Source: JANWKQ01 sp040376605 (GTDB lineage: Bacteria; Bacteroidota; Bacteroidia; CAIKAF01). Taken from it: a DNA stretch of 8,817 nucleotides. Numbering within the stretch: the first letter of the stretch is position 1; every line of letters starts with the position of its first letter. Below the pieces are notes generated by a model that saw only the letters and a program-made list of their open reading frames with translations, made no database searches and was not told the origin of the DNA. Where the stretch lies: positions 1 through 8,817 of the forward strand of contig JBEIQI010000122.1 of NCBI GenBank assembly GCA_040376605.1, read 5' to 3'. Shown here piece after piece: positions 1-5,728 of this stretch. The position numbers were made by a program, and so were the translations under genes.

Positions 1-1
1 A

Positions 2-280
2 ATTGTAAATGGTTCCTCTCCTGCATGCCAGATCCCCGTGGGTTTAAATGATCAAATAAACCCAGTTTTTAAAATTTATCCTAATCCGGTTATAGATAAT
101 CTAACCATTGATTTTATAAGTATACCCAACCAACCTATTGAAATCTTTGATGCGTTAGGTAAAAGGGTGATGATAGAGCAAGCCATGGAGGCAAAGGTTA
201 CATTAGATGTTAATCATTTGTCTGCGGGAATGTATTATATAAAAGTTGGAAACTTTACAAAACCTATTATTAAACAATAA
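2..280 (+). CDS. C-terminal fragment of a T9SS-secreted protein (type A sorting domain)
   Basis: The frame is open from the left edge, so this is the 3' end of a longer gene; the GTG at 38 is not a real start. The 92 visible residues form a type A Por secretion C-terminal sorting domain, which directs cargo through the outer membrane by the type IX secretion system and is removed on export. Visible hallmarks are KIYPNP at residues 24-29, a beta-rich middle (IEIFDALGKRVM), and the ending LSAGMYYIKV followed by a short basic tail (IIKQ). The preceding NGSSPACQIPVG stretch looks like the linker often found before such domains. The catalytic or adhesive part lies outside the window, so the protein's own function cannot be told. 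A strong terminator follows 9 bases after the stop. Sorting-domain call: high confidence; identity of the cargo: unknown. Confidence 0.93.
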   Translation: MVNGSSPACQIPVGLNDQINPVFKIYPNPVIDNLTIDFISIPNQPIEIFDALGKRVMIEQAMEAKVTLDVNHLSAGMYYIKVGNFTKPIIKQ

Positions 281-289
281 CTAAATTAG

Positions 290-324
290 GCACCTGTTTA
301 TAGTTTGGAAATAGGTGCTTTTTT
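290..324 (+). terminator. Intrinsic terminator of the T9SS cargo gene
   Basis: A 10-base-pair stem (290-299, GCACCTGTTT, with 309-318, AAATAGGTGC; one G-T wobble) encloses a 9-base loop and runs directly into six T residues (319-324). It starts 9 bases after the stop codon of the upstream gene and is oriented for rightward transcription. Read leftward it has no T-tract, so it is not an obvious terminator for the converging gene at 418-1125. Confidence 0.88.
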
Positions 325-331
325 AGTTGGT

Positions 332-351
332 CCCAATTGCATTCAATTGGG
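332..351. other. Perfect short inverted repeat in the convergent intergenic space
   Basis: CCCAATTG (332-339) and CAATTGGG (344-351) form a perfect 8-base-pair stem with a 4-base loop, just beyond the rightward terminator. It lies about 65 bases past the end of the leftward gene 418-1125, so it could act as a 3' end structure for that operon or a back-up for the rightward one. Neither side carries a clean T-tract, so terminator function is only a possibility. The rest of 281-417 is AT-rich and shows no gene. Confidence 0.45.
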
Positions 352-417
352 GCTTTATATTGTTATGACTTATAAGATTATACTTAAACTATACCTTGTA
401 ATTTGTGATATAAACTA

Positions 418-1125
418 CTATTCCAAATACTCAATGATGAAGTATTTAATAGATCTGAAGGTATTGATACCATTCTTGTAAGTTTTTTTAATGGGGTTAC
501 CTTTTGCATCTCGCTGGTCCACATATTCATCCTGCGAATATTCTAAATGACTAAGTTTGTTTTCGGTAACGGATACTGCATGTTCGGTATTATCCGGATT
601 AAATTTGGTTTCTGTAATGGAATGATCGAATAACTCTCCTTCTCGATACAACTGATCTTCACGACGAATGATATGGAATTTATCATCTAGATAAATTTTA
701 TTGCTAATTCGGTTTTTTCCGGAAGGGTCTTTGGCATATTCAATATAGGTGGATTTATCTAACCATTCCAGGGTAATTTCGTAACTAATGTCTTCCATAT
801 GATCATATTCCCAACCTACTGCTTCTGCATTTTTGTTATACACATACCCTTTGCGGGTAATAAGCCGCTCCTTTCCACTATGGTTTACATAGGTTTGGAT
901 AGAGTCAATATTTTGAGCCTGATTGTAATGGGTAATGGTTTTATAGGTGAATTTATTGGTATCCTTGGGTGACCAGGAATTACTGTTAACAACTCCTTCT
1001 GCATAATAAATGCAAGTAACTTTTTTTATTTTGCCTTTTAAGCCCATCTCTTTTACATGACAATGCTGCGCTTGTACGGAAACAAACAATAACATTGTAC
1101 CAACCATAAAAAACAAATTCTTCAT
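418..1125 (-). CDS. Exported protein of unknown function with RHS/YD-like repeat character
   Basis: This 235-residue protein has a clear Sec signal peptide: MKNLF, a hydrophobic core over residues 4-16, and likely cleavage near VQA-Q at 19-20. The mature part opens with a GLKGKIKKVTCIYY segment and continues with alternating, charged, tyrosine-rich beta-type stretches such as GYVYNKNAEAVGWEYD and RDAKGNPIKKTYKNG. This resembles Bacteroidota secreted proteins that begin with a 'LKGKVKSV' motif and carry loose RHS/YD-like repeats; that link is from memory of the family and unverified. There is one cysteine after the signal (C22), but no lipobox, so a lipoprotein is unlikely. The ATG directly abuts the stop codon of the upstream monooxygenase gene, implying translation coupled to it and no separate promoter. 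No enzymatic motif is visible; location is periplasm or cell surface. Confidence 0.8.
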   Translation of the reverse strand: MKNLFFMVGTMLLFVSVQAQHCHVKEMGLKGKIKKVTCIYYAEGVVNSNSWSPKDTNKFTYKTITHYNQAQNIDSIQTYVNHSGKERLITRKGYVYNKNAEAVGWEYDHMEDISYEITLEWLDKSTYIEYAKDPSGKNRISNKIYLDDKFHIIRREDQLYREGELFDHSITETKFNPDNTEHAVSVTENKLSHLEYSQDEYVDQRDAKGNPIKKTYKNGINTFRSIKYFIIEYLE

Positions 1126-1449
1126 TTATTTATTTTTTTCAAAAATATAATCTTTTTGCACCAAACTAATGCGCACCTTATAAGTTGTGTAAAAGTAATT
1201 TTTGCCCATATCCTGTGCAACAGCATGTTCGGTTTGCTCTTTCCATTTCTTAATACTTTCTAAATCTTTCCAGTAAGAAATGGTAATGCCAACTTCATTT
1301 CTTGCTGATTCTATACCCAAATATCCTTCCTGTTTTTTAGCAAGCTCTTCCATTCGGGCATCCATTTTTTTATAATCATGCTCGTTATTGGTTCTTATAG
1401 AAGTGAAGATAACTGCATAATAAGGTGGGGCAGGGGCAGTGGCGATCAT
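1126..1449 (-). CDS. Antibiotic biosynthesis monooxygenase (ABM) domain protein
   Basis: This 107-residue cytoplasmic protein is a single ABM-fold (dimeric alpha/beta barrel) domain. The sequence matches a recognisable subfamily: N-terminal MIATAPAPPYYAVIFTS, then MEELAKKQEGYLGIES, a central GITISYWKDLESIKKWK strand-helix unit, and EHAVAQDMGKNYFYTTYKVRI. Length is normal for a one-domain member. ABM-fold proteins include cofactor-independent monooxygenases and haem-degrading enzymes, but many stand-alone members have no known substrate, so no reaction is assigned. There is no signal peptide. It is first in a two-gene leftward operon: its TAA is immediately followed by the ATG of the exported protein 418-1125. 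A TAAATTTG promoter-like element lies about 55 bases upstream. The start is supported by the conserved N-terminal motif beginning at this ATG. Confidence 0.9.
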   Translation of the reverse strand: MIATAPAPPYYAVIFTSIRTNNEHDYKKMDARMEELAKKQEGYLGIESARNEVGITISYWKDLESIKKWKEQTEHAVAQDMGKNYFYTTYKVRISLVQKDYIFEKNK

Positions 1450-1503
1450 GTTTGGTTGTTAAAATGTTACAGGCTTAAAGTTCAAGGTTGCCACATTAAA
1501 AAC

Positions 1504-1511
1504 CAAATTTA
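1504..1511 (-). promoter_or_regulatory. Candidate -7 promoter element for the monooxygenase operon
   Basis: On the minus strand this reads TAAATTTG, an exact match to the Bacteroidota -7 consensus TAnnTTTG. It sits about 55 bases upstream of the ATG at 1449, giving a predicted leader of roughly 45-50 bases. No convincing TTG/TTTG -33 element is seen at the expected distance, and an 8-base AT-rich match can arise by chance. Confidence 0.4.
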
Positions 1512-1544
1512 TGTTGTAATGGAGGCTAAATGGTTAGCCGTTTT

Positions 1545-1627
1545 GCGCCCCCGCTGCGAAGGGCCTGGCCCCCATTTCTTAGAGGGGGGCCGAGCGACAG
1601 CGAGCCCGCAGCACAGGGAAGGCGCCC
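1545..1627. repeat. GC-rich structured intergenic element, possibly a dispersed repeat
   Basis: About 75% of these 83 bases are G or C (62 of 83 by hand count), in sharp contrast with the AT-rich flanks. The block can fold on itself. The inner stem pairs GGCCCCC (1567-1573) with GGGGGCC (1585-1591). An outer stem pairs GCTGC (1553-1557) plus GGGC (1561-1564) with GCCC (1604-1607) plus GCAGC (1608-1612), with a 3-base bulge. GCGCCC occurs as a direct repeat at both edges (1545-1550 and 1622-1627). Both the composition and the folding suggest an inserted REP- or MITE-like unit, or a structured RNA. Open frames cross it on the plus strand but show no protein-like features or sensible start context. 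Only one copy lies in this window, so repeat status is inferred. Confidence 0.5.
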
Positions 1628-1654
1628 AAATCAACAAAATCTATATAAAATTGT

Positions 1655-1662
1655 TATTTTTG
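1655..1662 (+). promoter_or_regulatory. Candidate -7 promoter element for the glycosyltransferase operon
   Basis: TATTTTTG matches the Bacteroidota -7 consensus TAnnTTTG exactly. It ends only 9 bases before the ATG at 1672, so a transcript from it would be almost leaderless, in keeping with the lack of a Shine-Dalgarno sequence there. No TTG -33 box is seen at the usual spacing. If the start site were further upstream, the GC-rich block could lie in the leader instead. Confidence 0.35.
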
Positions 1663-1671
1663 TAGGGCAAT

Positions 1672-2637
1672 ATGCACGAACTGAAAGACATATCCATTGT
1701 AGTTCCTCTTTATAATGAGGATGAATCGTTACCCGAATTAGTGAGCTGGATTGAAAGGGTTATGAACGAACATAATTTGACCTATGAAATTGTTATGGTA
1801 GACGATGGGAGTACGGATAGAAGTTGGGAAGTGATTCAAGAACTGCATCAAAAGAATCCTCATATAATTGGTTTAAGTTTTAGACGGAATTATGGAAAAG
1901 CCGCCGGATTAAATGTAGGCTTTGAGCACGCCCAAGGCAGAGTAGTAATTACCATGGATGCCGATTTGCAAGATAGTCCGGATGAAATTCCGGAATTATA
2001 TAAAATGATTACCGAAGGTGGTTATGATTTAGTGAGTGGTTGGAAGAAAAAAAGGCATGACCCCATTAGTAAAACCATTCCTACAAAATTATACAACGGC
2101 GTTACCAGTAAAATGAGTGGAATTAAACTACATGATATGAATTGTGGTTTAAAAGCATATCGTTATGAGGTAATAAAAAATATTGAAGTATACGGCGAAA
2201 TGCATCGTTATATTCCGGTAATTGCGAAATGGGCCGGATTTAAAAAAATAGGGGAGAAGGTTGTACAGCACCAAGCCCGTAAATTTGGTACCACTAAGTT
2301 TGGCGGTTTGGAAAGGTTTATTCGTGGGCCCCTGGATTTATTATCCATCATGTTCGTTTCGAAATTTGGTAAACGGCCGATGCACTTTTTTGGCGGTATG
2401 GGGATTTTAATGTTTGGATTGGGTTTTTTAATTGTATTGATAATGGCTTGCTTAAAAATTTGGGCAGTGTACCATCAACATAAAATGCGATTAATTGCTG
2501 ATGATCCATTGTTTTACGTTTCTTTAGTACTTGCCTTAATGGGTGTTCAATTATTCCTCACCGGTTTTATTGCCGAATTGGTTTCACGCAACGCCCCTGA
2601 TAGAAATAACTATCATATCAAACAGAAAATTGGATAG
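1672..2637 (+). CDS. Family 2 glycosyltransferase, DPM1/GtrB-like, membrane-anchored
   Basis: This 321-residue GT-A enzyme very probably transfers a sugar from a nucleotide donor to a polyprenyl-phosphate carrier at the inner face of the cytoplasmic membrane. Visible motifs are ISIVVPLYNE at residues 7-16, DDGSTD at 44-49 (nucleotide binding), FRRNYGKAAGLNVGF at 70-84, the metal-binding DADLQD at 96-101, and HDMNCGLKAYR at 154-164. The segment QARKFGTTKFGGLERF (201-216) is typical of the membrane-proximal part of this family. Two hydrophobic helices follow at about 238-262 and 280-301, as in GtrB-type enzymes; length is normal. The TAG overlaps the start of the next glycosyltransferase by 8 bases, so the two are probably co-transcribed and act in the same glycan pathway. 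The sugar is not predictable. The start is the first ATG and gives the expected N-terminus. Confidence 0.95.
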   Translation: MHELKDISIVVPLYNEDESLPELVSWIERVMNEHNLTYEIVMVDDGSTDRSWEVIQELHQKNPHIIGLSFRRNYGKAAGLNVGFEHAQGRVVITMDADLQDSPDEIPELYKMITEGGYDLVSGWKKKRHDPISKTIPTKLYNGVTSKMSGIKLHDMNCGLKAYRYEVIKNIEVYGEMHRYIPVIAKWAGFKKIGEKVVQHQARKFGTTKFGGLERFIRGPLDLLSIMFVSKFGKRPMHFFGGMGILMFGLGFLIVLIMACLKIWAVYHQHKMRLIADDPLFYVSLVLALMGVQLFLTGFIAELVSRNAPDRNNYHIKQKIG

Positions 2638-3628
2638 TAAGGTTAAATATTCTCTCATTATACCAACGTTTGGCCGCCCGGATGAAGTAGATGAATTTTT
2701 GGAAAGTCTTACTCACCAGGAATATAAAAATTTTGAAGTGATTATTGCCGACGGGACTCCTAAAAAAAGTTTAGAAGAGGTAGCTAATAAATATATTGGT
2801 AAGGTTTCATTTACTTTTTTATACGAAGAGTATTTACCTGTTAGTGATGCCCGTAACCTAGGAGCACAAAAAGCTAAAGGAGATTATTTTATTTTTCTTG
2901 ATTCAGATTGCATTATTCCTCCTCAATATTTGAATGAGGTGGAGAAAGTATTAAATGAAAAAAAATATGATCTTTTCGGTGGACCTGATGCTGCTGATGA
3001 AAATTTCACACCTGTTCAAAAGGCCATTAGTTATAGTATGACCTCCTTGTTCACGACTGGTGGGATTAGAGGAAAAAAGAATCATTTTGGGGTATTTCAT
3101 CCTCGTGGATTTAATATGGGTATTAAAAGGGAAGCTTTCGAGAAAGTAAATGGTTATGATGTAAATTTTAAATGCGGAGAGGATATCGACCTTAGTATTC
3201 GAATTTTAAAAGAAGGATATAAAAGTGGTCTCATTTCGGATGCTTATGTTTACCATAAACGCCGAACTGATTTTAAAAAGTTTTTTAAACAGGTATTTAG
3301 GTTTGGGGCTGCAAGAATTAATTTATATTCAAGACATAAATCAGAACTCAAGATTACACATCTTTTTCCTTTTGTGTTCATGTGTTATTGGACGCTCGGT
3401 TGGACAAGTTTCTTTATTCATCCCTATATAGGTTTGGCCTGGGTGGCCAGTTTATCCTTTTATAAGTTGTGCATTTTGTTTGATAGCAGCATTAAAAATA
3501 AAAGTATATACATTGGGATTTTAAGTGTTCGAGCTGCCTTTACTCAATTAACCGGATATGGTTGGGGATTTTTTAGAAATGGGATAGAGGTTTTTGTTAA
3601 AGGCAATAAGAAAGGACTAAAATTATAG
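2630..3628 (+). CDS. Family 2 glycosyltransferase with C-terminal membrane segments (TTG start)
   Basis: This 332-residue protein is a GT-A fold family 2 glycosyltransferase. Motifs are YSLIIPTFGRPDEV at residues 7-20, VIIADGTP at 37-44 (the usual first Asp of the DDGS motif is Ala here), SDARNLGAQKAKGDYFIFLDSD at 72-93 with metal-binding DSD at 91-93, FHPRGFNMGIKREAF at 156-170, and the acid/base-type GEDIDLSIR at 183-191. The last third is hydrophobic (around FPFVFMCYWTLGW and IGLAWVASLSFYKLC), suggesting two or more membrane segments. The start is chosen as TTG at 2630, which overlaps the upstream TAG and begins right before the first conserved strand. An in-frame ATG at 2543 would add 29 residues that merely read through the upstream gene out of frame. 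It likely works with the upstream enzyme on a surface polysaccharide or glycolipid. The stop overlaps the convergent gene by 6 bases. Confidence 0.9.
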   Translation: MDSKVKYSLIIPTFGRPDEVDEFLESLTHQEYKNFEVIIADGTPKKSLEEVANKYIGKVSFTFLYEEYLPVSDARNLGAQKAKGDYFIFLDSDCIIPPQYLNEVEKVLNEKKYDLFGGPDAADENFTPVQKAISYSMTSLFTTGGIRGKKNHFGVFHPRGFNMGIKREAFEKVNGYDVNFKCGEDIDLSIRILKEGYKSGLISDAYVYHKRRTDFKKFFKQVFRFGAARINLYSRHKSELKITHLFPFVFMCYWTLGWTSFFIHPYIGLAWVASLSFYKLCILFDSSIKNKSIYIGILSVRAAFTQLTGYGWGFFRNGIEVFVKGNKKGLKL

Positions 3629-5728
3629 AAGCTTTACTTTTATTTTCAATAAACTTAACCGACGTATTTCTTTAAATACTTCAGAAAGAATAGGAACTTC
3701 TTGTGAACTAATATTTTCTTCCTTAATATCCCAGCTAAGCTGCAGTTGATAATGATTGTCGGCCACCTTCGTTAACTGGCTGTTAAATGCAAATTGTGGA
3801 CTTGTGATTGTATGCTGATAGCTATATAAATCTTCTATTTTTACTAATTGATCAAAATTTATTTCAACCCAAAACTCCTCCTTTCCAGGAAAATCGCAAT
3901 GGTAATTGGCTTTAAAATATTTTGCATTTATATTTTCGTAATGACTATTGATTAGCTGGGAAAGGTCAACTACATATGAACTATCCAAAGTTGAATACAC
4001 ATTTTTATATTGATCACCAATCATTCCGAATTGATGGAAATAGGGATAAGTTTTTTGGGCCGAATCTAGGTGAACTTGACTTAACGGTATTTTATTAAAT
4101 ATATCTGAATAATACGTAGGTGAAATGGTGGTGTCTTTCCATCCATATTGATAATAACCACGGGTTAAGGTAGAAAATTGACCACTCAAACTTACCTTTT
4201 GTTGAATGGAACTTTCTAATTTCTCGAGAGATACTTGAATAATGGTTACCACCTTTTTGTTATTATCGGCATATTGGCTTGATTGAATGCTCTTCAAGGG
4301 GTATGCAATCTGATCTGGATCTCGATCATAGATTTTTCGGGGAACCATTTGTGGGATTAAATGAACATATTGTCCCATTAAATAAAATGGAAGTTCGTTA
4401 GTATAATAGCCGAAACGACCTGTTTTAGGGTAAAATAGATAGGAATTAGAATCTTCGTCGAATAGAATATAAGCTAAATGTTCGGCATAACAAATTCCGG
4501 GATTTAAGGTGTCGATTATTTGAATTCTTTGATCCTGTAAGAGTATTTTATAATAAGGTTTATTTACACGATCCAGCATATGATAATAAAATTCATGTCG
4601 TGAAGCCTCCCTAAGAATTCCTTTTTCCAGATAAGTTCCCATGTCATTGAACCCTAACTCCTGATGAATAAAATAGTTAAAATCATTTTTATATTCTAGC
4701 TTGTCAATAGCATATTGATGAATTAAATTCATAAGTGCTGCTCCGTGAAGGTTATTATTTCCAAGCAATTTCATTTTTTCGAAGAATTGACTGGTTTTAT
4801 AAGATTGCAAATCATATTGATCCCATGTTCTCATTTCGGCCGGATCAATTCTATTTACGAATGGATATAATAGATCTTTCCACAGCAGTGTTTCAATGGT
4901 TTGTTTGGCAAATAATTCTTCCGTTACAGTATATTTTTTATTATTAAATATTTCTATTCTCGGCAAATCGTAAATATTTGTGGATATAAATGGGTCCACC
5001 GGTTCTAAATTTTCAAAAAGAATTTTATGAGTAATTTGATCCGTTGATTGTTCATTGGAAATAAATTCACCCAATTGTGTATTGATATAGGTATCTACTT
5101 GCCCCAAGGCTGAATTCTGGATGGTTAAATATAATTCTTGTTTAGGAATACCCTCATTTAAATAATATTTGAAAGGATACATGGGCAAATGATGACTGAT
5201 GACTATGTCGAGTTGGTCACCCGGCTGGAGATTTCGAACATAGAAATAGTGAACATAATAGGGCAGAAGCTGATCAAATGTTCTTTCCTCCAATCTATAG
5301 GCATTCTCATCTAATACAGCTTTTACTATTTCTCCATTTCTGATGATTCTGGCATCAAAAAAATTAATACGTTCAAATAATAATTTGGGAAAGTTAGAAG
5401 TGTCGGTTCGATAAATATTTTGAATTTGAGCTAGCCTTGTATCTGTTATAATGGGTACTCTGAATAGATTATAATCGTCAATAGCCGCTTGATCATTAAA
5501 CTGAATCCTCTGGTATCTTTTTATATGTTGAAGGTCGATATCGATGCTGGTTTCTTCGTAAAGAATAACCGCAGGATAGGCTTTATATTTCTCCGATTGG
5601 CTGAGACTAAGTTTTAGCTCATCATGCCAGTTATATTTAAATTTTCGATGTTCGAAGGATTGAGCAGATACGCTGCATATTATACAGCCGAGAATTATTG
5701 AAGCAATATATTGCCTTTTTAAAATCAA
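3623..5728 (-). CDS. Exported DUF3857/transglutaminase-like protein, apparently catalytically dead
   Basis: This 701-residue protein has a signal peptide (MILKRQ, hydrophobic 7-20, likely cleavage near SAQ at 21-23). Residues about 55-260 resemble the beta-rich DUF3857 domain (INFFDARIIRNGEIV at 121-135, LQPGDQLDIVISHHLP at 167-182). Residues about 325-460 resemble the transglutaminase-like domain that follows it in related Bacteroidota proteins. The tail of that domain is clearest: AEHLAYILFDEDSNSYLFYPKTGRFGYYTNELPFYLMG. The catalytic His appears kept (H417), but the Cys position in the usual GDCKD-type motif falls in EKGILREAS (368-376) with no Cys, and the usual Asp in 'LDPT' is replaced in FYPKTG. 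The rest is a beta-rich C-terminal domain. The start is TTG, in a TTGA overlap with the stop of the upstream phosphatase gene, so the two are translationally coupled. Role unknown; probably a periplasmic or surface protein-binding module. Alignment was by eye. Confidence 0.78.
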   Translation of the reverse strand: MILKRQYIASIILGCIICSVSAQSFEHRKFKYNWHDELKLSLSQSEKYKAYPAVILYEETSIDIDLQHIKRYQRIQFNDQAAIDDYNLFRVPIITDTRLAQIQNIYRTDTSNFPKLLFERINFFDARIIRNGEIVKAVLDENAYRLEERTFDQLLPYYVHYFYVRNLQPGDQLDIVISHHLPMYPFKYYLNEGIPKQELYLTIQNSALGQVDTYINTQLGEFISNEQSTDQITHKILFENLEPVDPFISTNIYDLPRIEIFNNKKYTVTEELFAKQTIETLLWKDLLYPFVNRIDPAEMRTWDQYDLQSYKTSQFFEKMKLLGNNNLHGAALMNLIHQYAIDKLEYKNDFNYFIHQELGFNDMGTYLEKGILREASRHEFYYHMLDRVNKPYYKILLQDQRIQIIDTLNPGICYAEHLAYILFDEDSNSYLFYPKTGRFGYYTNELPFYLMGQYVHLIPQMVPRKIYDRDPDQIAYPLKSIQSSQYADNNKKVVTIIQVSLEKLESSIQQKVSLSGQFSTLTRGYYQYGWKDTTISPTYYSDIFNKIPLSQVHLDSAQKTYPYFHQFGMIGDQYKNVYSTLDSSYVVDLSQLINSHYENINAKYFKANYHCDFPGKEEFWVEINFDQLVKIEDLYSYQHTITSPQFAFNSQLTKVADNHYQLQLSWDIKEENISSQEVPILSEVFKEIRRLSLLKIKVKLL

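Noticed and set aside
1378..1715. Two overlapping plus-strand open frames through the GC-rich intergenic block
   Set aside because: Both translate the GC-rich block into proline/arginine/glycine-rich sequence with no fold-like pattern. One runs antisense into the monooxygenase gene and the other into the start of the glycosyltransferase gene. High GC removes stop codons by chance.
2543..2629. Upstream ATG as the start of the second glycosyltransferase
   Set aside because: It would overlap the upstream gene by 95 bases and add a non-conserved N-terminus; the conserved domain begins right after the TTG at 2630.
3225..3431. Plus-strand 68-codon open frame
   Set aside because: It lies entirely inside the well-supported glycosyltransferase in another frame and has no protein-like features.
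1672..3628. A full O-antigen-modification (gtr) cassette
   Set aside because: A GtrB-like enzyme is present, but no GtrA-type flippase or multi-spanning glucosyltransferase is adjacent; the partner is a second GT-A enzyme.
4735..4947. Plus-strand 70-codon open frame
   Set aside because: It is antisense to the DUF3857-like gene, aromatic-rich from AT bias, and without a plausible start region.
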